Assembly (NCBI GenBank): GCA_964366875.1
Contig: CAYIVF010000010.1
Location: forward strand, 1-22,496
Origin: CAYIVF01 sp964366875
GTDB lineage: Bacteria; Patescibacteriota; Minisyncoccia; Minisyncoccales; Staskawiczbacteraceae
Length of the DNA stretch: 22,496 nt
Direction of reading: 5' to 3'
A program made the position numbers and the translations under genes. The notes beneath the pieces were generated by a model. It had not been told where the DNA came from. It did no database searches and saw only the letters and a list, made by a program, of their open reading frames with translations. Numbering within the stretch: position 1 is the first letter of the stretch; the number at the start of each line of letters is the position of its first letter. Below are positions 6,273-12,287 of the stretch, piece after piece.

Positions 6273-8219
6273 TTATGTATAATTTGCATCTGCTGCAACT
6301 TGGGCTTGCCGTTGTGAATATTTAGCTTTTTCCCTTGCTCTTTCAGGACTACCGGCAGTGGTATTTTTCTTGATATCTAAAGTTGCAGTTACCCATTCAT
6401 GAGATTGTCCAGCAAGGTTTACTTTTGGATTATATTGGTACGCTTTAATTTTATTAACCAATCCTGGTGATCCTCTTCTCCCGATTTCTGTAATTTGGTT
6501 TTTAGAAAGATTATTATATACTTCTGGAGTCATAACAGATGGCTCCCATTCGGTAGCTTTTGCTGGGGACACTTTGCTAACAGCTTGGGCTACTGCTTGT
6601 CTTTGCGCCTGTGCCCTTGTCATACCTTTATTTTTACTCATAATATCATCAACTGTTTTTCTATTGTCTTTTGCTAGCAGGGGATCTAATTGTTCAGCGG
6701 CTTTTCTCGCGGTTGTTGCTCCGCCATAGGCCTCGGCATAATCAAGGCGGTTGGCAATATGCTGTTTATTGCCCAATTTGTGAAGGATTTTCCTTTCCGC
6801 GGCCTCTTCTATGGCCGCCGCTCCTCTTGCTCCTCCAAGGAATCGGTTTTGGTTCGCAGTTTGAATAACTTGCTCATCGCTCATATTTTTTACTTCTTTT
6901 CGCGCCGCCTCTTTTCTTCTAGTATCTATATTGGCGGCTGTCCCTTTTGGCGCGCCAATTAAAGGAATTTTTTCAAGCACTCCAGCCCCCCAAGCTTTTG
7001 TGCCCTGTGTTCTATCTTTCACCCATTGCCCCATTTTTGTTTTACCCGTTGCGCCAGCCGCAAATCTTACTGCTCCGGTTGCCAAACCAATCGCCGCACC
7101 AGCGCCCACAGCTGAAGTTTGAAAAATTAAACTATAGCCAAAAAGAAGAAAGGCAGTTGGCACCCAAAAACCCAACATGGCTGGATTAGATATTATATTT
7201 TGCTGATTTACATATGAATTAAAAATATGCCCGCCCAAATAAATAAAAAAAGCGGTCGGCACTCCTATAATTGCCCACTGGCTAAACTGTTGCCACCATT
7301 TATTAAAAATTGGTTTTGTTGCACTAAAAACATAACAAACAAAAGCCAACGGAGATAATATAACCAAACACATTAGAGCAACATACCTAAAAAGCAATAA
7401 TATTCCGTAAATAAACATTATCATTGCTGCTATCCCAGAAAAAATGGCATAAGACAAAGAAGCGCTTAGATATTCACTCCATAATTCCTGCTTATATAAA
7501 CTATTTAATGTTTCTACAGTTTTTGGATTATTTATTATGTTAGACAGTGGCGTTGTTATAACGTTAGAGCTTGTTGCCACACCCCCTACGTTTGTCCCAC
7601 TTAGAAAATAACTCATCATAATATTAGTAGCATCAATTATTATTCCGCAAATCAAAGGAGAAAAATTTATTAAAAGAGCGACTAATATTAAGGGCAATAA
7701 TAATTTTTGCGCTTCGTATTCCCTAATTCTTAAAATAGTTGCGATGCCAACAACTACAAATCCCAAAACAATAAACATATTAGCAAAATCTCTTGTTATG
7801 CCCCAACCCATACGCACCGTTGCATCTTGTGTTATGGATTTTTGTAATATTTCTGAACTGGTTATTCCTTCAAAAATCTGAATACTAAAATTAAATAATT
7901 CTCTTGCAATAGTTGATAGTATATATGCTGTGCCGGCTATCAACTCTTTTCCTATTGAAATTGCGATATCTGTACCCCAAAAACAACCTGCAACTACACC
8001 AATAGTGCCGCATATGACACTTCCCCATACGCCCCCAACAGAACAAAGTTTTCCTCCCATAACTCCTCCCGCCACCCCCCCTCCTGCGCATGCCGCTAAA
8101 CTCAAAACAGATTCTGCTGAAGCAGTCTGCGGTACAATAAATCCCATAACAACAAAAAACAAAAGAGCAAAAATTATTATCTTTTTCTGTTTAAAAATTT
8201 TTGAGAAAAATTTTGACAT
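6273..8219 (-). CDS. VirB6/TrbL-like polytopic membrane protein
   Basis: A multi-spanning inner-membrane protein, the expected T4SS channel component. From the chosen start MSKFFSK the product is 648 residues. A basic N-terminus and hydrophobic core end in TASA, a plausible signal-peptidase site. Hydrophobic segments follow at about 75-95, 105-125, 160-176, 185-205, 265-290, 291-310, 327-345 and 363-380 (numbered from the upstream ATG). WWQQFSQWAIIGVPTAFF fits VirB6/TrbL proteins. The last about 260 residues are soluble and Ala/Arg/Lys-rich. The frame extends 13 codons further to an ATG at 8258, but that extension contains the -10 TATAAT of the apparent promoter (8242-8247), so 8219 is preferred. 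No relaxase or VirD4 lies nearby. Confidence 0.85.
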   Translation of the reverse strand: MSKFFSKIFKQKKIIIFALLFFVVMGFIVPQTASAESVLSLAACAGGGVAGGVMGGKLCSVGGVWGSVICGTIGVVAGCFWGTDIAISIGKELIAGTAYILSTIARELFNFSIQIFEGITSSEILQKSITQDATVRMGWGITRDFANMFIVLGFVVVGIATILRIREYEAQKLLLPLILVALLINFSPLICGIIIDATNIMMSYFLSGTNVGGVATSSNVITTPLSNIINNPKTVETLNSLYKQELWSEYLSASLSYAIFSGIAAMIMFIYGILLLFRYVALMCLVILSPLAFVCYVFSATKPIFNKWWQQFSQWAIIGVPTAFFIYLGGHIFNSYVNQQNIISNPAMLGFWVPTAFLLFGYSLIFQTSAVGAGAAIGLATGAVRFAAGATGKTKMGQWVKDRTQGTKAWGAGVLEKIPLIGAPKGTAANIDTRRKEAARKEVKNMSDEQVIQTANQNRFLGGARGAAAIEEAAERKILHKLGNKQHIANRLDYAEAYGGATTARKAAEQLDPLLAKDNRKTVDDIMSKNKGMTRAQAQRQAVAQAVSKVSPAKATEWEPSVMTPEVYNNLSKNQITEIGRRGSPGLVNKIKAYQYNPKVNLAGQSHEWVTATLDIKKNTTAGSPERAREKAKYSQRQAQVAADANYT

Positions 8220-8241
8220 AGTCAAAAGGTTAAATTTCTTT

Positions 8242-8250
8242 ATTATATCA
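8242..8250 (-). promoter_or_regulatory. Extended -10 promoter of the VirB6-like gene
   Basis: The - strand has TG at 8250-8249, one base, then a perfect TATAAT (8242-8247): the extended -10 form. No good -35 is present at the right distance; that region (about 8265-8270) is occupied by a DnaA-box-like site. Transcription would start near 8235, about 15 nt before the ATG at 8219. Confidence 0.55.
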
Positions 8251-8265
8251 CAAAACAAAAAGACA

Positions 8266-8285
8266 AGTGGATAAAATTATCCACA
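8266..8285. promoter_or_regulatory. Paired inverted DnaA boxes between divergent genes
   Basis: TTATCCACT on the - strand (8266-8274) and a perfect TTATCCACA on the + strand (8277-8285) are separated by 2 bp, making a near-palindrome GTGGATAA-AA-TTATCCAC. They lie between the VirB6-like promoter and the TTGACA of the rightward gene, so a bound DnaA could affect both. Binding is inferred from sequence match only. Confidence 0.5.
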
Positions 8286-8301
8286 CCCCACTCGCCAAGC
8301 C

Positions 8302-8331
8302 TTGACATCTTACCCTAAAAATATGTATTCT
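8302..8331 (+). promoter_or_regulatory. Promoter of the proline-rich membrane protein gene
   Basis: A perfect TTGACA (8302-8307) is followed after 18 bp by TATTCT (8326-8331), 4 of 6 consensus bases. The transcript would carry a leader of about 60 nt containing the hairpin at 8341-8360. Confidence 0.6.
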
Positions 8332-8340
8332 AATAGTAGA

Positions 8341-8360
8341 GGCCAATATTGTTATTGGCC
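8341..8360 (+). other. Leader hairpin before the proline-rich protein gene
   Basis: GGCCAATA (8341-8348) and TATTGGCC (8353-8360) form a perfect 8-bp stem with a TTGT loop near the predicted mRNA 5' end. The layout parallels the leader hairpin of the SPFH gene. Confidence 0.55.
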
Positions 8361-8386
8361 ATTGAAAAGTTAATAAGGACCTTCTG

Positions 8387-8393
8387 AAGGAGA
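8387..8393 (+). promoter_or_regulatory. Strong Shine-Dalgarno site
   Basis: AAGGAGA ends 5 nt before the ATG at 8399. It is noteworthy because most genes in this window, including dnaA and dnaN, show no such site. It fixes this start. Confidence 0.8.
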
Positions 8394-8398
8394 ACGCC

Positions 8399-8935
8399 AT
8401 GGCAACTGCCAGCCACAACCCCAATTTTCGCCGACCTCTTTTGCGAGCAACGCCTTTGTCTGCTGCCCCTCAGGTTTCTACTCCTCCCCCAGTTCCTGTT
8501 GCGCTTCCTCCGCTTCCGCCTCCGCCATCTGTTGTTCCTTCTCCAGATAGAACAATTGCAGCGCAACTGAAGATAGATGCGCTCAACAAAAAGGCCAAAG
8601 CTGCATCCGGGGGTTTTCTTGCAGGCGTGCTGGCTATTGTTGTTCTTGTTTTTGGTGAATGCGGCCCTCGGGAACCGGGGTTATATAATGAAAACTTTGA
8701 CCGCAATTGGTTCGTAAAAGTTGAAAACCCTCGTGATCCTTTTTTTCCTTCAATATTGGGACTGGCTCCTGTTACATATCATTCGGAGTTTTCTCTACAG
8801 AAGTTTCTTACCAACTGGGTTGGATGGCTGGTGATATTTTTGTGCGTCGGCTGCGCAGCCAATTTAGCGGCATTGGCAAAATACACAAATGCCGCAAAGG
8901 CCGTATCAGACCAAAACCAAGGAACAGTCTGCTAA
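8399..8935 (+). CDS. Proline-rich two-helix membrane protein, function unknown
   Basis: The 178-residue product is not recognised. Residues about 18-52 are strongly proline-rich (including runs such as PPLPPPP) and likely cytoplasmic and disordered. A membrane helix follows at about 72-88. Next is a about 50-residue loop rich in Phe, Asn and Pro, then a second helix at about 138-160 with two Cys residues (FLCVGCAANL). The C-terminus is cytoplasmic and ends in Cys. Like the SPFH gene it is GC-richer than its neighbours, with its own promoter, a leader hairpin and a strong Shine-Dalgarno, and it reads against the T4SS genes to its left. The proline-rich segment suggests protein-protein contacts (inference). 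Confidence 0.75.
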   Translation: MATASHNPNFRRPLLRATPLSAAPQVSTPPPVPVALPPLPPPPSVVPSPDRTIAAQLKIDALNKKAKAASGGFLAGVLAIVVLVFGECGPREPGLYNENFDRNWFVKVENPRDPFFPSILGLAPVTYHSEFSLQKFLTNWVGWLVIFLCVGCAANLAALAKYTNAAKAVSDQNQGTVC

Positions 8936-8968
8936 CCAGGGCTGTTGAAAAATCATTTAAGGGGCTCT

Positions 8969-8997
8969 CTGACCCAGTCAGTCAACCTCTTTTTTTT
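8969..8997 (+). terminator. Possible weak terminator
   Basis: CTGAC-CCA-GTCAG (8969-8981) is a 5-bp stem followed 8 nt later by an 8-T run (8990-8997). The stem is short and the T-run is displaced, so this is only suggestive. It separates the proline-rich gene from the next + strand gene. Confidence 0.3.
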
Positions 8998-9023
8998 GTT
9001 ATTTTTTTTATTTCTGTTAAAAT
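8996..9023 (+). promoter_or_regulatory. Promoter of the second pilin-like gene, probably leaderless
   Basis: TTGTTA (8996-9001) and TAAAAT (9018-9023) are 16 bp apart, with an extended-10 TG at 9015-9016. The start of transcription would fall about at 9030, the A of the ATG, implying a leaderless mRNA. There is no Shine-Dalgarno. Confidence 0.45.
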
Positions 9024-9029
9024 AAATGA

Positions 9030-10184
9030 ATGCCAAAGGTTTTTAAATTTTTGTTTTTTTGTTTTTTAATAATTGGTTTTTTGTTTCTTTTTTTAAATTA
9101 TTGCAAAGCAGCGCTTGAGGTGGACTATCCTATCATACAGGGAGAAACAATAACTTCACAAACATCTGTTCCCGCATATTTAAAATATGTATTTAATTTG
9201 GGAATATTTATAGGATTTTTTGCGGTCTTTCTTTCTTTAATTTGGGCGGGCATTCTTTACTTTTTATCGCCGGCATTACCAGGCGCTTTGGCAAAAGCAA
9301 AAGACAGGGTTTCCGGCGCAATTTCAGGACTGCTTATTTTAGCCACTCTTTATTTAATTATAACAACAATTAATCCTGGCCTTATATTTTTTAGAACAAC
9401 GCCTCTGACAAAAGTACCAGAAACCCCTGCTTTACCACCTCCAGCCGGCGTTTATGTTTACAAATCAAATGATTGCCCTCCGCCTGACCCGGCTATAAGA
9501 AATTCCAGTATATTAGACCTGCAAGAATTAAAAAGAAACGTGCGTTCAGTAAAAATTGCCCAGAGTCCGACTGAAGATATTTATTACATCGCTGTTTTAT
9601 ACGAATCGCTTAATCTTTCTGGTAAATGCCAGTATATCAACCCCAATATCGGATGCCATCCCAATATAGAGCCCTTTGCTTCTTCGGCTTCTATTTTAAG
9701 ATATAGTTTTTTTTCTGAAGGCAGCGTTGTTTTTTACAGAAAACCATTTTATGACTCAGCAGGGGGTTATTTGGTATTAAAAGACATTAATATTGGCGGC
9801 TATTATGTAAATAATTTTGAAAGTTTAAAGTTTGCAGACCCCTCTGCCAGAAACCAAAATAATCCAGAAGGATGCACCGTGCCCGAAAAAGAACGCGACT
9901 GCGTCCAGTGGAATAAAAAAGGAGATTGCGTAAAAAGAGAGTGCCCGAATTTGTCGGGAAATAATATCGGTTCAATAAAAATAGATGGAAATTATTTTGT
10001 TTTGCTTATTTATTTTGGCCCGGCAGACAAACCCAAGGGCCCCTGGTCTTATTGCCAGGCCTTTCCCATTTCTGAAGATATAAACAAAGAAGGGCCAAAA
10101 CAAATAAAATGGGAAAATATTAAAAATATGAGCTCGGGAAAAATTCCCAACTGGATGCTTATTTATCCCGTAGAAGAAAAATAA
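9030..10184 (+). CDS. Pilin-like (VirB2-like) membrane protein with large Cys-containing soluble domain
   Basis: The product has 384 residues. A signal segment (about 5-28) is followed by ALEVDYPIIQG. Two membrane helices (about 52-80 and 95-118) come next, the second ending TTINPGLIFF. A soluble domain of about 265 residues then contains several Cys (for example around SNDCPPP, GKCQY, IGCHP, EGCTV, RDCVQW, GDCVKRECP), consistent with disulfides outside the membrane. The first 120 residues are clearly homologous to the partial protein at 1-633. The VirB2-like two-helix layout plus location in a T4SS region suggests a surface or pilus-associated subunit (inference). The stop at 10184 abuts the stop of jag on the other strand. 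Confidence 0.8.
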   Translation: MPKVFKFLFFCFLIIGFLFLFLNYCKAALEVDYPIIQGETITSQTSVPAYLKYVFNLGIFIGFFAVFLSLIWAGILYFLSPALPGALAKAKDRVSGAISGLLILATLYLIITTINPGLIFFRTTPLTKVPETPALPPPAGVYVYKSNDCPPPDPAIRNSSILDLQELKRNVRSVKIAQSPTEDIYYIAVLYESLNLSGKCQYINPNIGCHPNIEPFASSASILRYSFFSEGSVVFYRKPFYDSAGGYLVLKDINIGGYYVNNFESLKFADPSARNQNNPEGCTVPEKERDCVQWNKKGDCVKRECPNLSGNNIGSIKIDGNYFVLLIYFGPADKPKGPWSYCQAFPISEDINKEGPKQIKWENIKNMSSGKIPNWMLIYPVEEK

Positions 10185-10643
10185 TCATCGGGGTTTTATC
10201 ACAATGTGTCTATCAAAACCCTCTCCCTGGCTCTCTGTAATAACATCCTGCCTTTGGGCTAATTCTGTGTGGATAATTCTTCTCTCATAAGCTGGCATTG
10301 GGGAGAGAACTTTTTCTTCTTTTGTCAGGACCGCTTCATCAGCCAAATCTTTGGCTAAACCTTTTAAATATTCTATCTTTTTGCTTTTATAGTCGTTTAT
10401 GTCTAAATTTAAATAAAAAATCTTCTGCAGTCTTTTATTCAAAATTGTTCTTAGCAGGCGCTGAATTTCAAAAAGCGTTTGACCCCTCTCTCCTATTAAA
10501 ATTTGCGGCTCCTCTAATTTTATGTTTACATCAACAACATCCGCAGAAGAAAAACCAATTTCTATTTTAGAAGTTATTATGGTCATTTTTTCAAAGAATT
10601 CTTCTACTGCCTCTTTAATTTTATTCAGGTCTTTTTGTTCCAT
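10185..10643 (-). CDS. jag: KhpB/Jag RNA-binding protein (KH plus R3H)
   Basis: This 152-residue cytoplasmic RNA-binding protein contains a KH domain with the GxxG loop GERG (51-54) followed by QTLFEIQRLLRTILNK. A C-terminal R3H domain has the expected R-x3-H (YERRIIHTEL, R121 or R122 to H125) and ends FDRHIVIKP. At 152 residues it is shorter than usual and lacks room for a complete Jag_N domain. It follows yidC in the conserved rpmH-rnpA-yidC-jag order. A hairpin repeat (10662-10739) lies between yidC and jag, ending 18 nt before this start; no Shine-Dalgarno is seen. The first in-frame ATG gives a normal N-terminal helix. Confidence 0.92.
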   Translation of the reverse strand: MEQKDLNKIKEAVEEFFEKMTIITSKIEIGFSSADVVDVNIKLEEPQILIGERGQTLFEIQRLLRTILNKRLQKIFYLNLDINDYKSKKIEYLKGLAKDLADEAVLTKEEKVLSPMPAYERRIIHTELAQRQDVITESQGEGFDRHIVIKPR

Positions 10644-10661
10644 ACTTTTATTTCTTTCTGC

Positions 10662-10739
10662 GAAAGGAAATAAGGATATTTTTCAACGCCCGCCAAACCC
10701 ACGACCAGCCCGAATTGAAAAATATCCTTATTTCCTTTC
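10662..10739 (-). repeat. Hairpin repeat, copy B (G-run loop family)
   Basis: Perfect 25-bp arms (10662-10686 and 10715-10739) flank a 28-nt loop (10687-10714). Read on the - strand the loop is TTCGGG, C, TGG, TC, GTGGG, TTT, GGCG, GGCG. Relative to copies A and C it has two extra loop bases. One arm contains the yidC stop codon (TAA at 10728-10730), so the element overlaps the last codons of yidC. The other end is 18 nt from the jag start. Confidence 0.92.
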
Positions 10740-11483
10740 AGGGCTTATTTCTGGTTTTTTCCTTAAAATGAAATACTGTTGAATAATAGAAAATAATCCG
10801 CTTATTGTCCAGTATAGTCCCAAAGCAGAGGGTAGGCTTAAAAGTATAATTACTGTCAACACCGGAAAAAAGTAAAGCATTTGTTTTTGCATAACCTGAG
10901 AAAAATCACCGCCTGGTTTTTGGCCGGGGTACCCTTTGGGTCCCATTGCTTTATTTTGAGGAGATAACATTTTTGTTTGAAAAAACTGCATAATACCGGC
11001 CAGTATCGCAAAAATTAAATTTGGTTTGGATAAATCTATTGCTCCCAAGAAAAGCGCGTTTATTTGGCCAGGGCTGGCAACAAATTCATATAAACGGGAT
11101 AGTTCCTCCGGCTTTAAACCTTTCCAAAAAACGCTATAAAGCGCAATTAAAATAGGCAGCTGAATTAATGCGAGAAACAATCCGCTGAAGGGATTAATTT
11201 TTTCTTTTTTATAAAGTTCTAAAACTTCTTTTGATTGTTTTTCTTTATCGTCTTTATATTTTTTTTGTATTTCTTGGATTTTTGGTTGAAGCTGCTGGAC
11301 GGCCTTTTGCGACTTAACCGCTTTTATTGAGGTCGGATAAAGTAAAAATCTGATAACTAGGGTTAAAACTATAATAGCTATGCCAAAATCGCGTCCTGGC
11401 AGATAGTCATACAAAAATACCAAGGCGTTAAAAAGTGGCTGGTATAAAACAATATCAAAAATATTTACTATAAAACCGAACAT
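10728..11483 (-). CDS. yidC: YidC/Oxa1-family membrane protein insertase
   Basis: YidC inserts and folds inner-membrane proteins. At 251 residues this is the short form without the large periplasmic domain of proteobacterial YidC. Visible features are an N-terminal YQPLFNALVFLYDYLPGRDFG segment, a first core helix (IAIIVLTLVIRFLLYPTS) with the conserved Arg, a charged cytoplasmic hairpin (VQQLQPKIQEIQKKYKDDKEK), and later helices including LALIQLPILIALYSVF and PSALGLYWTISGLFSIIQQ. It starts 2 nt after the rnpA stop. The last four codons and stop lie inside hairpin copy B, so the PERK tail may have been supplied by the repeat. yidD, often found between rnpA and yidC, is absent. Confidence 0.95.
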   Translation of the reverse strand: MFGFIVNIFDIVLYQPLFNALVFLYDYLPGRDFGIAIIVLTLVIRFLLYPTSIKAVKSQKAVQQLQPKIQEIQKKYKDDKEKQSKEVLELYKKEKINPFSGLFLALIQLPILIALYSVFWKGLKPEELSRLYEFVASPGQINALFLGAIDLSKPNLIFAILAGIMQFFQTKMLSPQNKAMGPKGYPGQKPGGDFSQVMQKQMLYFFPVLTVIILLSLPSALGLYWTISGLFSIIQQYFILRKKPEISPERK

Positions 11484-11485
11484 TG

Positions 11486-11824
11486 TTAGATTATTTTTGT
11501 TTTTTTAAAAAAATTAATAATTATTTCTTCTGTTTCTGGAAAACTTTTATTTTCTAATCCTGGCAGCACGATCAGCGCGATATCCAGGCCATTTTTTATC
11601 TCTTTCATTTTTTTTCTTATAATTTCACTCAGTCGTCTCCTAACTTTATTTCTTACAACTGCTTTTTTTGATACTTTCTGACTTACTATTAAACCAAAAC
11701 GACTTATCCCTAATTTATTCGGCGCTATTTTGAGCACTAAAAAGCTGTTTTTAAAACTTTTTCCCTTTTTAAAAACAGCCTCAAAATCTTTCTTTTTTTT
11801 TAGTCTGTTTGTTTTTGCGAGCAT
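11486..11824 (-). CDS. rnpA: Ribonuclease P protein component
   Basis: This 112-residue basic protein is the protein subunit of RNase P, which matures tRNA 5' ends. It begins LAKTNRLKKKKDFEAVFKKGKSF, as in the family, and carries the RNR signature RNKVRRRLSEIIRK (58-71). The gene lies between rpmH and yidC in the standard order. A hairpin repeat (11843-11914) lies in the rpmH-rnpA gap, ending 18 nt before this start codon. No Shine-Dalgarno is visible. Confidence 0.95.
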   Translation of the reverse strand: MLAKTNRLKKKKDFEAVFKKGKSFKNSFLVLKIAPNKLGISRFGLIVSQKVSKKAVVRNKVRRRLSEIIRKKMKEIKNGLDIALIVLPGLENKSFPETEEIIINFFKKTKII

Positions 11825-11842
11825 AATGGCAGTTTGACGCTC

Positions 11843-11914
11843 AGCAAAAATAAAAATATTTTTCGCACGCCTCTCCCACGGCCAACCCGAACGAAAAATA
11901 TTTTCATTTTTGCT
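11843..11914 (-). repeat. Hairpin repeat, copy C (G-run loop family)
   Basis: Arms of 23 bp (11843-11865 and 11892-11914) have one mismatch, which is a G-U pair on the - strand. They flank a 26-nt loop (11866-11891). On the - strand the loop is TTCGGG, T, TGG, CC, GTGGG, AGA, GGCG, TG. It fills most of the rpmH-rnpA gap: 9 nt from the rpmH stop and 18 nt from the rnpA start. Confidence 0.9.
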
Positions 11915-11923
11915 TCGCTTATT

Positions 11924-12058
11924 TTACACTGTTAGTTTTGCTCTGCCCTTTCTTCTTCTTTTTTGGACAACCTGTCTGCCTGTCTTTGTTTTTTTTCTGC
12001 TTAAAAAGCCGTGTTTTTTTATTCTTTTTCTCTTTTTTGGCTTATATGTAAAGCTCAT
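11924..12058 (-). CDS. rpmH: Ribosomal protein bL34
   Basis: This 44-residue, highly basic protein starts MSFTYKPKKRKRIKKHGFL and ends GRAKLTV. It matches L34 in length and in the sequence of conserved features: the KRKR...HGF segment, then R-x-KT-GRQV, then KRRRKGR. It is first in the rpmH-rnpA-yidC-jag operon, diverging from dnaA across the origin region, the usual bacterial arrangement. The promoter lies at 12094-12122. Confidence 0.95.
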   Translation of the reverse strand: MSFTYKPKKRKRIKKHGFLSRKKTKTGRQVVQKRRRKGRAKLTV

Positions 12059-12093
12059 GTTGTATAAATAAATTGAATTAGTATAATATAATC

Positions 12094-12122
12094 AGTATAG
12101 TTCAAAAAATCGATCTCGTCAA
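12094..12122 (-). promoter_or_regulatory. Promoter of the rpmH-rnpA-yidC-jag operon
   Basis: On the - strand TTGACG (12117-12122) is followed after 17 bp by TATACT (12094-12099), a strong sigma-70-type match. The CAAACGT repeat overlaps the -35 and could be an operator. Confidence 0.7.
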
Positions 12123-12177
12123 ACGTAAAAACCAAACGTTTTCTATTGTGCGTCTGAAATAAAATAGAACACACAAG

Positions 12178-12186
12178 TTATCCACA
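12178..12186 (+). promoter_or_regulatory. DnaA box
   Basis: A perfect TTATCCACA, the consensus DnaA binding site, about 100 bp upstream of dnaA. It is both a candidate origin element and a candidate dnaA autoregulatory site. Confidence 0.75.
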
Positions 12187-12263
12187 GCTTAATAACAGAC
12201 GCCCTTATTTTACTTTTATTTGACAAGGACTGACCTAGGGGGGCAAAATACAATATTAAATAT

Positions 12264-12283
12264 AGATATCAAAAGATATCAAA
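12264..12283 (+). repeat. Tandem 10-bp repeat before dnaA
   Basis: AGATATCAAA occurs twice back to back (12264-12273 and 12274-12283), ending 4 nt before the dnaA ATG. Each unit contains the GATATC palindrome. It may be an operator, a weak DnaA-ATP site or a chance AT-rich repeat. Confidence 0.6.
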
Positions 12284-12287
12284 AATT

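Larger units (their letters stand above)
12059..12287. other. Probable replication origin region (rpmH-dnaA intergenic)
   Basis: This 229-bp AT-rich gap between divergent rpmH and dnaA holds a perfect DnaA box (12178-12186) and two CAAACGT direct repeats (12120-12126, 12133-12139). AAACGT/ACGTTT also forms an inverted repeat (12121-12141) touching the rpmH -35. A tandem AGATATCAAA pair (12264-12283) abuts dnaA. A TTGACA at 12220-12225 may be a dnaA -35, but no -10 is well spaced. Only one consensus DnaA box is seen, so the origin may extend into the dnaA-dnaN gap. Confidence 0.6.

Noticed and set aside
6947..6960. GC-rich palindrome GGCGCGCC in the VirB6-like gene
   Set aside because: It is only 8 bp, encodes a normal IGAP stretch, and has no companion copies nearby.
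8219..8258. Longer VirB6-like start at 8258
   Set aside because: The 13 extra codons contain the TATAAT of the apparent promoter, and the signal peptide is complete from the ATG at 8219.
10268..10276. Perfect DnaA box (TGTGGATAA on the + strand) inside jag
   Set aside because: It is a single site within coding sequence without paired sites or a promoter; coincidence cannot be excluded, so no feature is called.
11483..11486. A missing yidD gene as evidence of deletion
   Set aside because: yidD absence between rnpA and yidC is common in reduced genomes, and the 2-nt spacing shows no scar.
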